From contig NW_019775435.1 in assembly GCF_001039355.2 (NCBI RefSeq), forward strand, positions 218,815 through 282,814: a stretch of DNA of 64,000 nucleotides, given 5' to 3'. How positions within the stretch are numbered: the first letter of the stretch is position 1; the number at the start of each line of letters is the position of its first letter. The translations under genes and the position numbers were made by a program. Shown here piece after piece: positions 10,467 to 29,944 of this stretch. The notes under the pieces are model-generated. The model worked only from the letters and a program-made list of their open reading frames with translations, was not told the DNA's origin and did not search any database. This stretch comes from Lingula anatina (lineage: Eukaryota > Brachiopoda > Lingulata > Lingulida > Lingulidae).

Positions 10467-13400
10467 TCATACTTCTTTATGTAGGGGGGACCACCAGTTT
10501 TCTGTCTTTTTCTCAGGAAATTTCTGAACACATTCCTCTATTTTAGCTGCAAGGCACTTGTTCAGAACATCCATTGGCAGTGTTGTGAGAACATCCAAAA
10601 CATGTTCATATCCCATATTCTTGACATGTTTGACTCTGGCCTCTTCTTCACCTGAAATACAAAAAGAAAGGGCAAAATGAAATGTAAATAGAGGATCAGA
10701 GAGGCGATACCACCTCTGGGTATTGTACCACCAGCTGCATTAACCATGATGTATGGGAAAAAAGTGACACCACCTTCGCTGTTGTGCTTGACAAGCTCTA
10801 CAAAATGCAGTAAACTAGAGTTCCCAATTTCTTTTGTTGAAAATTACAATCTATAACAAAATCATGAGGAAAAGTAGAAGGTCAAATCAATCCAAGTTCA
10901 ATAGTAAAAATAAGAGCTTGGAAATTTGGGAAGTGCCGTTCATGATCAAAAGTAGGTCAAAAGTCAATTTCAAGGTCATGGTTAGATTGCCAGTATATGA
11001 GTTCCTATTCAATTTCAATATTCACTAAGAACATATCTCTGCCTGCTTTAGAGACATAATGATCAGAAAACTGCAAAATTTAGTTCATGTTGAAAAGTAG
11101 GTAAAAGGTTAATTTCAAGGTCACAGTAAGATTGCCAGCATATGAGTTTTTATAAGAGTTCAATAGTAACTATGGTGGTATCTCTGCCAGTTTTGATAAA
11201 AGGGAATCAAAAGTAGGTCAAAGGTCAATTTCAAGGTCACATTTAGATTGCCAGTATATGACTTCCTATTCAACTTCAATAGTAACTATGGACCTATCTC
11301 TGCCAGGTTTGGAGTTAAAAGGGAAGCAAATTTTGAGAGGNNNNNNNNNNNNNNNNNNNNNNNNNGGTCAATTTAAGGTCACATTTAGATTGCTAGTATA
11401 TGACTTCCTATTCAACTTCAATAGTAACTTTGTACCTATCTCTGCCAGTTTGGGAGATAAAGGGAAACAAAATTTGCAAAGGCTAGTGGTCATTAAAAGT
11501 AAAAGTCACAATTAGATTGCCAACTTCCTATTCAAGTTCAATAGTAGCCATGGGCTTATCTCTGCTTATTTTTGAGTATTTCACGTTTTATTTTGAACAC
11601 TGTATATTGCGACATTATATTTTTTGATATAGCACAACTCTTTAAATGTGTTGGGATTGACAAGCTCTACGAAATGCAACAAACAAGAGGTCCCTAGCAT
11701 TTATGGAACCTTCCAGAATTAGACAAAGATTTCAGTTTCAGCATCTAATGGCTGCTTCTCCTCGCAGTTGATATGTCTGTGTATAAAAAATAATCTGATC
11801 ATGCTGGTCTTCAAACTCAACCTGTATTTTAGTAAGACTTACGTATCACTCATGTATGTTTGAAAATAATAAGTCAATTTTTGACTAAAGGTGTTATCTG
11901 TATTGCACATATGCTTTAAAAAAACAGTATAACTTTTGAAAAACTTTTGGTTAAATCTATCAATTATAACAATAAATTTATTAGAAATTGGCATCAGAAA
12001 GTGTTTAATCTACCAATCATAACAGAATTTTTAAAAAATGGTGGCACAAGAAAGTGTCTTATCTATCAAACATAACAAAAATTTTAGAAATCAGCACAAG
12101 ATATTGTTTAATCACCAACCCTAACAGGGTTTTTTAGAACCTGGCACAAGAAATTGTTTAATCTACCAGTCAATTACAGAATTTTCGGGTAAAAGATGCA
12201 AGGTGGTTGATATGTGTGAGAAATTACCCTAAGCCTTCCAAGTTGCACCTACCGATGAGTTTCTTTGGATAGCAGTTGATAAAATAATGTTGCGGCTCGA
12301 CGGGAAGTATGGCAACCTTGGTGTAACCACCTTGATGATGCCTAACTGACAGACCCAAGGCATCTACTGTAGGCCCATTCACATCCCTTGGTATGCCCGA
12401 CTCGTCCAGGCAGATTTCCAAGAAACTAGTGTTCATGTACGGGAGATGCACAGGTCTGCTTGGGTATCCTTTTAACAGCAATGCTGATTTGAGAAGTTGA
12501 AGCCCTTCACTCAACTCCCCCTGCTCCTTGCCACGATCCTCAAGAATGTCTTCTGGGAGTCCAAAATCCCTTCTATGATCAAGCTCAGTTGAATCAGGTA
12601 CGTTTTCTAGCTGTACCTCTTCATCAGCCTCTAAAGGGTCAACCTGAACTTTCTGAAAAGAATATGTAATCTCTGGACAATCAAACTAAACATCTGCAGG
12701 CCCGTAGCCAGGGGGGGTTCAGGGGGTTCGAAAGAACCCTCCTTTTTGCAGGGAAAAGGTCTTCTCTGGGTGAAATTTAATTAAGGTACATGAAAGTTTC
12801 ATGGTAAAAGGTCTGTTTTTTTAGAAAAAGAACCCCCTTCTGAAATTTCTGGCTACGGGCCTGATCTGAGAAATTTAGCTGTGATTTATTGTGGAACATG
12901 TCATCAGTGTCTCCCCAGGTACTTGTAAAATTTCGAATCCATCCAAAGAATTGCTCGACCTACCTAGAGAACTAGGACATGTTACCTAGTAATAGTTAAA
13001 TAAACATTATCTCTTACATTTACTCCATGTCCCTGAAGGCTGAATTAGTATTAGAAGAAAAAAAATTACAATGGATTTTTTAGCAGTGCATATCATTTGA
13101 AATTCATACACAGTCTTTAAATGAAAGCCTAAAATGTGGATGTAAGAACTATAAACTACGATACTACTTAAATATCTTAAAACTCAAATAAATTCGTTAT
13201 GAAATAAAGATTCTACATGGCTGAAATGAAATAATATAATAAAATACATTTTGATGGCAGTCACGATAAAAAGGATTGCCCAAAAATAACTTTCTGGATC
13301 AACTCCTTAACAAACTGATATGAGTGAGTAGTTTACCTGCTCTCATTTGTCTCTCACCATTAGAAAAACATAGTATTGCATTCTAGCATTCTTAAACATA

Positions 13401-15203
13401 GCATCTCATTTTAATAAACATTGTAAGCATGATAAATGCAAGTCACATAAAGATAATACTGTAATTTAAACTGTAATTCTGACATAAAAAATGCCTCCTT
13501 TTCCTTTAACTGCATGGTAACAAATTTTAATACAAACATATTACCTGAAAGGATTTTGGGGCATTCTGAGCATCATCATTCTCATCTACTACCAAAAGCT
13601 CATCAGCTATTGCTTTCTTTCCACCATCACCAAAGAACTCCATCTGCTGCAGACTTTCTGACAGAAGTCCATGGATATCTAGAAGTTGTCTGCCATACTC
13701 ACTTATCCACTTCTGCACTAGAAAACTACAAATATTGATCTTCATCTGTAACATAGCTGAGGACTGGGAACTGTCCTGACTGGCTTTTATGATGAAAATG
13801 TCCTCGTCCAGCACTCGGTCAAGCAGTTTTCCCCAGTAGCTACTCATTCCAAGATGGATTGCACATTCAAGAAATGAAAGCTCTTCTTGCGGAGGACTCT
13901 TTGAAAAATCTGCTTTTTCGAAAAGATGTACTAAAGTCATTACACAGTCCTTTCCGCACCTATAAGAACTGTCTCTTACAACTTGAAAAAACTGGACTAT
14001 ACTTTCAGTCCCCATTTCATCCCGTCTGATGTCCTGGTGCTCCAGGAGCGAGTCAATTAATTTAGGGCAGTAGTAGCGCTCTTTGGTAAACGCAGACGCT
14101 ATTTTCACGCCATGTTTGACAGGCAATAATGACACATGACTGAGAACATTATCTTCCATCTCCTTAAAGAATTTCAAAAGTGCATAAATTTCAGGCGGGT
14201 GCTTTCTTGACGCCCGAAATAAATCCTGCACACATTTCACATATCGATATGACGCCGATTCCCAATCCATTTTGCTGTCAGCAGCATTCATCACAGGTCT
14301 CAAAACACTGGGGTTCGCTATTTTGGACAGAACCTCAGCCGAGATAGGTCTGTCTACTTCATGGCATACCTGTAAGAACAGTCCAACATCCTGAGGATGT
14401 AGAGTCTCACTTACATGATGGTTTCCAAAGAGTTGGCTTTCCACGGCATCCAATAATAAACAAGCATATCTTTTAGCGCTCACGTCCAGCCACAGGATAT
14501 TCTTGGAGGAGTGCAAAAGGGAAATGACTCGGCACAATTTGACCAGAGATATTTCCTTCATGGCTTTAACCTCAGTGGCTAAAGTGCCATAAAACCGTTT
14601 CATCTCAGACTCAAAGAATTGGTTGTTGAAAGAGTACCGGACATAGATGGCAGCTTCAACACATGTGAGTTTGTCTAGCATGGGCCAGTGTGCCCAATTA
14701 GCCGACACAGAGTCTTCCAATGGACCAACAATGTTCTGATTTTTCTTATCTGGAGATAACTGAGACATAAGGATGAGTATGTCATTTATTTGATTGGGCT
14801 GAAGCATCTCAAGCCTTTCCATCTCCAGGAATGTCACAAAGTGGAAGTCAAAACTGCTGCGGTTGCTGTCAGAATTTGACCGCACTAGAGCCCACAAATA
14901 CTGTAAAAATTTCCTGGGATCAAATATCAACATTTTGTTCCTTTCAAAATTTCTGATGACATCATCTGCTGAGCTGCTATTGAGGTACTGCTTACGTCGC
15001 CTAGATATCTGCTTATTCAGCGAGGTCCTGATGTTGAGGTGACATCTTGTCTGTACAATACTACTGGTGCCATCTGGTGGAAGATAGCTGAAGGAATATC
15101 TTGCTAACTTGTTTCCCTTGCCTATACATGTTCTGCTAGAACCAAGTTGAGAACCAAGGACCCTTGGGAAGGGTAACAGTGTTGCAAGAGCCAAGAATCT
15201 CAT
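10467..15203 (-). CDS. FAST kinase domain-containing (FASTK family) mitochondrial RNA-regulating protein
   Basis: Three coding exons: 15203-13545, 12652-12253 and 10651-10467 (TGA). They join in phase and give 747 residues, typical for FASTKD proteins. The N-terminus (MRFLALATLLPFPRVLGS) is hydrophobic and arginine-bearing with no acidic residue, as in a mitochondrial presequence. The middle is leucine-rich and helical, as in FASTK repeats. The C-terminal part has the FAST_2/RAP pattern: GYTKVAILPVEPQHYF, then KKLIG, then RVKHVKNMGYEHVLDV, the last resembling the RAP strand 'RHL..LGY.V'. Known: FASTK proteins act in mitochondria in processing and stability of mitochondrial mRNA and rRNA. The RAP domain has a PD-(D/E)XK-like fold and, despite the name, the family is not established as protein kinases. 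Which FASTKD paralogue this is cannot be decided by eye. A neighbouring minus-strand gene downstream is also RNA-related. Confidence 0.82.
10692..11700. mobile_element. Composite element with tandem-repeat core, copy B
   Basis: Left block CAGAGAGGCGATACCACCTC (10692-10745), CAAGCTCTACAAAATGCAG, then about six tandem units (10860-11575). The right block (about 11560-11650) matches 4850-4920. The core contains an assembly gap. It lies in the intron between exons 2 and 3 of the FASTKD gene. Confidence 0.6.
11341..11365. other. Assembly gap (25 N)
   Basis: 25 Ns inside the tandem-repeat core; the true number of repeat units here is unknown. Confidence 0.95.
12697..12863. mobile_element. CAGGCCCGTAGCCAG MITE with ATCTG target duplication
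   Basis: Terminal inverted repeats CAGGCCCGTAGCCAG and CTGGCTACGGGCCTG enclose 167 bp, and ATCTG sits directly on both sides. It lies in FASTKD intron 1, just upstream (in gene direction) of exon 2. A second copy is at 29945-30133 and a fragment starts at 32227. Confidence 0.75.
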
Positions 15204-15286
15204 CTTTTACAGCACGGTTTCACAAGGTTTGCATCATTTAAGTGTGGTTTCATTTCAAGGATTGGTGGCCCGGATGTTTCTCCCAT
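15200..15286 (-). promoter_or_regulatory. uORF overlapping the FASTKD start codon
   Basis: In the FASTKD leader exon (acceptor TTTTTACAG, exon from 15295), the first ATG opens a 28-codon ORF. Its TGA overlaps the main ATG in the four bases ATGA (15203-15200). Such a stop-start overlap suits termination-reinitiation or leaky scanning. It is seen directly; the regulatory role is inferred. Confidence 0.6.
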
Positions 15287-16156
15287 TGCTCCAACCTGTA
15301 AAAATCAATATATTAATCATTCATGAATCAAAGCACTGTGTCATCTCCCACATCTGCCAGTCTGCAATTTTAGCCACAGCAATAAAAACATTTGAATATT
15401 TGTTCTAAAATGGTTAACTGCCTGGCTTGTTTACAGGCTCTTGAACTCATAGCAGAGGTACAGTACAGTACATGTAGCTTACTGGCTTGCCTAGGCTAAG
15501 GTGATTACCTGTTAAATGCTTGAAAGATAGATAGTGGGAGAAAAGTTAGGGTAGTTCTAGCATTTTTTTTCTTTTTACTGCTTAGGCAAATCACTTCTTG
15601 TTCTGTTCATCACTTTTTTTTTTTTTGTCTGAATGGTTAAAATATTATGAAAGCATGTCAAATCAATCTTATTTTGCTTAGCCACTTGAAGTCTAAGCAT
15701 TCTGGTTAGATTATTTTGTAAATTATTTTATTTGCTGGTGTGACTGTTGTATCCTCTATATCTATACTATACATTAATCAAATTTCAAAGGTTTTGAATT
15801 AACAAGTTTGCAGGGGTGCGTTTAACTAGATTTTGAAAAGAGAGTGGTTAAGCTCACAATTCCAGCAAGGAGACCGTCCTCCCTAAAACATAGGGAAATA
15901 GTGCAGCAAAAGATGTAAATTGCCAAAAACATAACCTAAACATATACTAGTACATAAACTCAGTTGGCACTGAATGAAGCGTCTTTAGTGAAGAGTGAAG
16001 ACATACACAACCTACTGAGGCTAGGGGAGTTTACTGTACATGTATATATATGATCATCTAGTATGAGGACAGTAGCATGCGACAGCAGTCTCGTCTGGTC
16101 CGGTTATCATTCTGTATTATTTTCATATACTTCATGACACTAACGACCCGACTCAC

Positions 16157-16350
16157 CTTTACATGTTTTTAAAATGATGAACTTGTCGATTAACAGGTGA
16201 AAGCACAAAAGAGACTTGCATGCGTCCACCGAATCCGCGTGCGCCAGTGAAGCGCCATCTTTCGAGATGCAGAAGTAAGACAGGACCCATTGTAAAAAGA
16301 ACTGAAGCGACAAAAATTGGATTTGCTGTTTTAATATATTTTGCATGATT
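16157..16350 (-). other. Candidate 5' noncoding exon and start region of the FASTKD gene
   Basis: A minus-strand donor, AAAG followed by GTGAGT, lies at 16157. It could join the acceptor just upstream of 15295 across an intron of about 0.86 kb. The transcription start is not defined. The interval up to 16543 would then be a shared divergent promoter with ZMYND10. Confidence 0.35.
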
Positions 16351-16542
16351 TATAGTGGCAATCATTAAGTTTTTAACTACAATCTAGTATCATCAATCAA
16401 TTTGGCATAAAACAAATTGTTATTTTACTTTTGTCTTTCCTTGGATTTTACTGCCGTCTAGGAATAAGAATAATAATTACAAACAGTTGTAGCAACAAAA
16501 TTGCATGTTAGAATTCTACAGAAATTTTAAAAGATATTGGAG

Positions 16543-23046
<6,504 letters not shown>

Positions 23047-23682
23047 CATATTTGAGAAAAGGGGGGGGGGGGCAAGTCTATTACTGGTAACACGAAAACA
23101 GGTCATGTGACTAAGGGCATGTGACCAAAATCATGTGATCTGTATCATGTGAAAAATGTTCAGTGGGTGTTGGATAATGTCATTTAACTATATTGACTAA
23201 AACGTATCCAAGATTGAGAATGAAATGTGGGATTGGAAAGCAAACCTTGAAGACGTGTTTAATAATGCATTCTTGTAGATTTACTTGAACCTTCCCAGCA
23301 TCATTCTGTTAGTAAACTAAGATTGTATGAAATAGTGGTTCATACAGATATTATGGTGTAGTTCTGAAATTTGTACTTAAATTGTAAGTTCATGTTTGAT
23401 CATTATCATGGTTCAGTTATTTTAACAAGTCATCACACATTTCTCAATAATTGTGATTTTCATGTTTTAGCACAATGATAGATATATTTTTCTGTTGACT
23501 GTCTGTATATTTGTCAACTTTGCTGGCTATGTAGGATACCTCAATCTCCAATTGGTATCTTGCTTAGAGTGAAACCTAGTAGGTACCTTAATGTGAAATC
23601 CAGATTTTAAGCACTAGTTGAATTTTATTTTTGTGTTATTTTCACCAGTGTGACATTCTAGATGTAGCTAAGTATGCCTTAT

Positions 23683-23688
23683 AATAAA
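23683..23688 (+). terminator. Candidate ZMYND10 polyadenylation signal
   Basis: AATAAA lies about 640 bp after the stop codon, with a second one near 23729. No earlier AATAAA was noticed in the presumed 3' UTR. Placement is inferred. Confidence 0.4.
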
Positions 23689-24025
23689 CTTAACTTAACC
23701 AATCTCCAGTCTCCTTTTTTTTTAAACTTAAATAAAGTATTTTCTCTAGGAATTTTGCCTTTTTTAAATAAAAAATCTAACTCACCAATTGGAAAGCGCA
23801 ATGTGATTTTTTTTTTCTGTCTCAAAAGAAAATCCAAAGCATCTTTGTGTGCTGGAACACGGTGAACGTGCTTATAGTTAATTAATAGCCTGGTGCTTTT
23901 CTGATCATCGATAAAGTGAGACCATGACAGACTGAAAGGTGGACAGGTGGATGGGTGAATGGACAAAGATAAGGGTCAGGGCCCAGTTTCATAAAGGACG
24001 TTTAGCACTAACCAGTGTTTAAGTC

Positions 24026-24247
24026 TAACCAGTGGATAAATTCTCCTAACACCCATTAACTAAACGAAGGTTGAAATTGTGTTTCATAAACAGTGTTTAA
24101 ACAGCCAGTTAATATTAAGTTACCTTTATATATTTCATCCAATTAAACACTGGCCAGTTGACCAACTGGCTGTTTAAACATTGTTTATGAAACACAATTT
24201 TAACCATCTTTTAGTTAATGGGCGTTAGGAGAATTTATCCACTGGTT
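24026..24247. repeat. Long inverted repeat (about 85-bp arms)
   Basis: The arms at 24026-24110 and 24164-24247 are imperfect reverse complements (for example CCAGTGGATAAATTCTCCTA against TAGGAGAATTTATCCACTGG), with a loop of about 53 bp. The left flank carries GGGCCCAGTTTCATAAAGG, a typical MITE end. Confidence 0.7.
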
Positions 24248-25960
24248 AGGCTAATACACAAATCAAAGCAATTTCTGAATGTATAACCCCCTTTTTATTG
24301 AGGGGGTATATTTTTTTATTCACAGTATTTCATGAATGGTTTACCAATTGTTTATCAGCTAGCACTGTGTCTGCAACGGTTAAAATCCCAGACAACCCAA
24401 TTGTACAGGAGAAGGTGGTAGTGATTTTTAAACAATTGGACTGATTGTGTTAGAGAAGTCACTGAGCAATGTGCTAGTGCTGTAGGATTGAGAGTTGAAA
24501 GGAAAGTGACAAGTTTTGCCAATATTTGTACACGACTTGCATTTTTACAATATAAGATCTTCCTGTAAATTTCAAATTGAACAATAATGGCTGTGGGGAA
24601 AAAAACAGAAATATGTGAAAATATTTTAAAGAATTACATCACCTGTGTTATGTTATAAAAATAAAGCAATTTTCCCCGATGGAGATTCTCTGATACTCAG
24701 TAGACATCGAAAAATTGGAGGCAAACAATTTCAATATTGAGCTGTTGATTGAAGCAAAATATCTTATTCTTAATAATCTGATTCTGCAGTTTACTGAACT
24801 TGATCTGGGTTTCACTAAATTAAAACAAATCCTGACAGCAAATCTTCAGTCAAACTACTAAACAATGTGTGGTCATGGGATTAGGGATGCTTAAACATGA
24901 GAAAAAGGGGAGGAAGAAACTACTTCAAATTTTGAGTAATAATAACATTTTAACTGATTAAAACCGAGAGGTGTTGGCATTTTTGAAAAATCCACATCTC
25001 CCCTGGATATTATCACCTTTTTAACTTCAAGGCTTTTCTAATTCACACTTTTGCCTTAAAGAAATACATTAGTTTGGAAATACAGCCTATGTTTTTTCAT
25101 CCTGTTATATCACATGCAGTTACTGGCATTTTTTTTTTGGGGGGGGGGGGGAGGCAGAAAAGAATGACATAATTTGTTTATGATATGGTAAGATGAAATA
25201 CTATAATCCTTGTCCTGTTCGAAAGACTTAAGCTTGGCGGGATGATGTGTAGATTAGTTATAAAGCTCATTATATTTTTATCTAAAGAGGCTAACCTAGC
25301 TTTTAAGCAAGCGAAGGGTTACACACTGAGCCTTTTCCTTCAGTACCCGTACATTATTGTATCTTTTCGTCACATTATTAGACCTGGTCAGCTTCGGCTG
25401 ATAATACAAATAATATCAGGCACATTTGGCTCAAAACCCTCCCTATGTTGAATTTTTTAATTGTGAAATGAATTTCAGCAGGTTTGCACTCTTGCGCATA
25501 CAAATAAAGAAAAACGCACACATGAAATACATGTACGTACACGTTAGTGTACATGTTTATCCACAGTTCAACCACAGTTTATCCGCAGTTCAACCAAGAA
25601 CAACACGAAAACAACTACTAAAATGATGACTTGCAAAGAAAATTATTTAGCTCGTTATCACATGATTACAGTAATTATTCGGTGCCATTCTTGGACAACA
25701 GTTGCGGATAAACGCGATGCGTTCACAAAGACTTATATTGGGCGTCTACGGTACGAGTACGGTCCAAATAGCGTTTAAGAGGATTTACAAAAAATCGCAA
25801 AGGCGGTTTACTTTTTTGTTCTTTTTGCTAGATTCCTGAAACAAATTGTGAAAAATACTGACTGGCTCACTTATTCAGAATGATGGCAAGGGTTCAGTGA
25901 GGTTGCAAATGCACACCTGCTTATATTGATGTCAATTGCTCGTAAAACACCCTTAAGAAA

Positions 25961-26235
25961 CATTCAGAATAGATGATCCGAGTACTAACTGATCCGCCGA
26001 CTATATATGCCGACCACACGTCAAAAGCGATGCTGCTGATTCCCGATGGTGTCTCCGTCTCCACACGCGCCGTCGCTGCAGGGGCCTAGCAATTAAGAAC
26101 CGAGATTTAATCCGTTTAATGATGCGCGTGTGGAGGCGAGGAGACCATCGAGAATCAGCGGCATCGCTTTTGGAGTGTGGTCGGCCAAATTTAATAGGCG
26201 GATCAATTAGTACTCAGATCAACTATTCTGAATGG
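25961..26235. mobile_element. CATTCAGAAT-ended hairpin MITE, copy 1
   Basis: CATTCAGAATAGATGATCCG pairs with the right end (ATTCTGAATG), and inner arms around AAAGCGATGC / GCATCGCTTTT also pair. Same terminal family as 34778-34944 and 62301-62599. Confidence 0.65.
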
Positions 26236-26280
26236 CCCCTTGAACTTATATCGCTGTAAGGCGGCTATCCGACTATCCTT

Positions 26281-26487
26281 CCAATTGAAACTATCGGTCT
26301 ACGTAGATCGATCCCAACTTCGAGGGGACACTCGCTAAATGCAATCAAATTAACAGACTGAGATGCCTCCTCTTGTTTCCAACGTTCCCATATTCGTTGT
26401 ATACTGACAAGCATTTTTGTATTCTATTCAACACCGAGAGTCCCGGTGGAGTTGGATCGATCTACGAAGACCGATAGTTCATTGGGA
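26281..26487. mobile_element. GATCGATCT-family MITE
   Basis: The left end ACTATCGGTCTACGTAGATC is the near reverse complement of the right end GATCTACGAAGACCGATAGT. The arms run inward through GATCGATCC. Confidence 0.65.
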
Positions 26488-29150
26488 ATGAGCCCTATGA
26501 AAGGTTCAAGGCTTAATCCCAAGTATTGGGAGCATTTCTTTATCAAAATACCCCGGCATTTCTTATTTATTTATTTATTCATTTATTATGGGGAACCATA
26601 GACAAGAAATATACTTTGTACAGGGACAGTCGTGATTTCTCAAAACCTCAAGGCAGTCAACTATAGGTGTGTATTTTTAAATTGTAAAATAAATTTCTTT
26701 TTTATGCCTCACTTTTATTTATCATCCGAGCCTCAGGAAAAAATTAGTTTACTATCAAATATCTTTAATTATTTAAGTCACTTATTTGTTAAATCATTCA
26801 AGCATTAGGACAAACAAGTATAATTATGTTTAGAGGAATCTTGGGTTATTCGAGTACTATCGCATGTCTTTATCTGTTCTATTAGTGGGTTTTATATCAC
26901 ACTATCTCAAACGCATTAAGTCACTTTTGTCTACTTTGTCTAATAACTGTTACAGGTAGAAAAATGATTAAGCTATAGATATATTACATATCGCATTGGG
27001 TAACCAGCATTTTCATAAATGTAACATGGCAAGTGAAATTCGAAACGGGTTAAAAGGTGATAGACACATGTCCTGTCACGTACGTTGTCAGCATTTGAGC
27101 ATGTTTTGTAATGTAATTGAATATGTCGATGAACTATCTTACATAAACTCCATGTAACAGCCATAAGTACATGTATTCTGTATATACAATCTACGGTGTC
27201 TGCGGCGCCAGATTAACATATGAACAGTATCTCATCAAAAAGAGGTAAACATGAAAGGTGTGCTGATAAGGAAAAAAATCTTGAATGAAAAACAAAATAC
27301 GTCTTCTTATCTCCATTTGACTTTTCTTAAGAAATTAGACAATCCCCTGCGTATTCTTCAATACATTCCGGCGAGAGGTCTATTTCGTAAGCTACCTGAC
27401 ACTGCAACCCATCCAAAGACCCAAAAGACACACGCACACAAACATATAGACACACGCAAACAAACATACGCAATTCCCACCATATTTCTGCTTACAAATG
27501 TATAAAAAAAATCAAGATGCTAAACACTAATGCGATTGACTCTGGATACTGAGAAAATCGCTAACCCTGGCCCATCAACATGTATAACACTGTAAGTAAA
27601 GTGGTCGCCGTGCGTATGCTGTTACGTAATAGTCGATATTACCTAATAGGCACGTGGAAAGGCACGGGAAAATGTGTTGGGGAAATGTGTATAACAGAGT
27701 GTGATAACACTGCGCTGTTCAAACCAGTGTTGACACTGATTCTTGGAAGTCATCAGTGCCAGTCTGGAGCGCTTGAGATAGACTTGGTGATATCCAATCG
27801 AGTGTGAAGTAAGCTGCAATACAAGTTAATCAGGTAAGTAGGAGCAAAAGTTGTGCACGAATTGTGTTGGTTGACCGCGTGGGGGAGGGGGGGTGCTTAG
27901 AATTTTCATACGTTAGCACTCCTGTTTACGGTTTCTGTTACGTACTATTTGTGTTGAAACGAAAAGTGCACATATTAGGAATGTTAACAGTAGTGCCAAC
28001 ACACATAAGGGTTATTTTTAATTTGTGCTTGGGGTGGCTGTGGAGGGCATGGCTGTCTCTTCAGACAGTCAAACGACAGCCAAACCTTCGCAGTTTCGTT
28101 CTAAAATTTTATTAAATTTACCATTTTGCTGTTTCCATTTTTCTTGAGAAGATGTAAAAAAATAGCTAAGAATTATACTTGTTTACCACGTCTTTTTGTC
28201 GACTGTCTTGTTTTCAATACGGGTTGAATCTGTACTTAATATGCACCCTTAATTTGTTTTTCTGAAGCTTGAATATTAATTTTGATAATATTTTAAGGGC
28301 CGATTAGTGCCACGGATTTTACGTATACAAGAACTACACGCGCGCACATACATTTTCACAATTTCTCACAATGTAAGCACTGTGCATTAAATCAGTAGTT
28401 TAATGCACTCTACTAAGTGAAAAACATCGTGGATGTTGAACACTGCTTACAAAAAGAGTAAAAGAAAGTAAAACAGAACGTTAATCACGCCAGATATCTG
28501 AAAGTCTTCGTATCTGACGTATCTGTTTTTCAGTTTCAGTCAAGTCTGTTTTAAACCCTTCTCCCCTCACTCTCGCACTCTCGCCGCCAACATCAACCAA
28601 TTATTGAACCGAGTAAATAATTTCTTCCTCTCCGTTCATAGCAATTATAAAAACAGAAAAGAGAGAAAATGGATAGAGCTGTTCATTTCAGGTGGATTCG
28701 TTGAAATTGCGTTGATTTTTTTTCACCAAATTTCAATTGCTCAAAGTTGTAAGCTGGGTGAGCTTCGGTCATTGCCCCCTGTACGACTCCCCAAGTTTGT
28801 GGTTTGACTGCTGTACTTTCCGTCACCTCGATTGGCGTAATATCCACGACGTCAATCTCTTACGTGACCACAATGTAGCTGCCATAACCAAATCTTAGTC
28901 TGCCTATAGATGTATTGATTGGCGTTTTTATTAATTTATGGGTTTCTTAACACTCTCATGACCCTCTGTCGCTGTGATGCTACCATTTAAAGCTGCGTTG
29001 ATAATCGGCCGGATTTTTTTAAATTTTGGACAACTTTGAGTATTAAACAATACATTAACGTTAAGGTAGGGTTACGGGAAGAAATCATTATGACTGAAAC
29101 CTGTAGCATAAAAGCTCGACACCAAGTATATAAAAATCAGACCCATTCCC

Positions 29151-29340
29151 ATACATAGATCGATCTAGCAGGATCGACCCGTCTCCGAGGGTTTTCTCGC
29201 TTAATTGCATTCTGCTTAAGCGGGTTAGATGTCTGGCACGCCCACTGAAGCTGTTAGGGGGTAATTAAGTATCGTTTAGCAGCTTCAGAATCCTATCTGA
29301 GTCCCGTCGATCCTGCTAGATCGATCTAGGTTTGGGTTTG
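29151..29340. mobile_element. GATCGATCT-family MITE
   Basis: CATAGATCGATCTAGCAGGATCGAC on the left pairs with GTCGATCCTGCTAGATCGAT on the right. The interior has TTAAGCGGGTTAGATGTCTG and GCTGTTAGGGGGTAATTA. Confidence 0.7.
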
Positions 29341-29944
29341 GAAAAGTGTTAAAGAGGCTGAAGCAGACAGTGACGAAGCATCCGTAAATAGCGTGGGTAA
29401 AACCAAGAAGGTATTCTTTGCACAGGGTTCTCACGAAATATCTCCGTCGCCCGCAAATATATTACGTAAGTTATTTGTGCAATCTCGATCCTGCGATACC
29501 ATGAAGCCACAATGCAGAAGAAAACGTTGTCTATTTTAATATTATCTTTTTTTTGAAATTCTCTTTTTATTGAATATTTTTGACAGCGTATTGCAGAGTT
29601 AGTATGTTTAGTTCTAAAACAAACAAATAAACAAAAAAATCTAACAAATGGATAAATTGATTTAAAAAATTGATAATGATGATTGATTAAAATAATTAAT
29701 CAATTTTGGTCTATGCTGGTTGTTTGTAAGGAAGTTCCGTCTTGACTTTAGGGAGAGACGGAATATAAGGAGACAAAAGATATGGATATTTTTTGTGATT
29801 ATATTTTCCCCCTATTATACATGATCCACCGAAATGCCTTGATGTCTTCGATTCTTTACATGTGACATGTACAGATTGTCATCATGTACTGAATGAAAAA
29901 TATATCATCCACGTTTAAAAATGTCCCAAATTTATAACTACATG

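Noticed and set aside
1302-15203. FASTKD and NYN-dsRBD as one fused gene
   Set aside because: The FASTKD frame ends at TGA (10467-10469), and the NYN first exon has its own ATG with an in-frame stop just before it.
16486-16496. RFX X-box-like GTTGTAGCAAC upstream of ZMYND10
   Set aside because: Attractive for a cilia gene, but the left half-site is too short and the spacing does not meet the X-box consensus.
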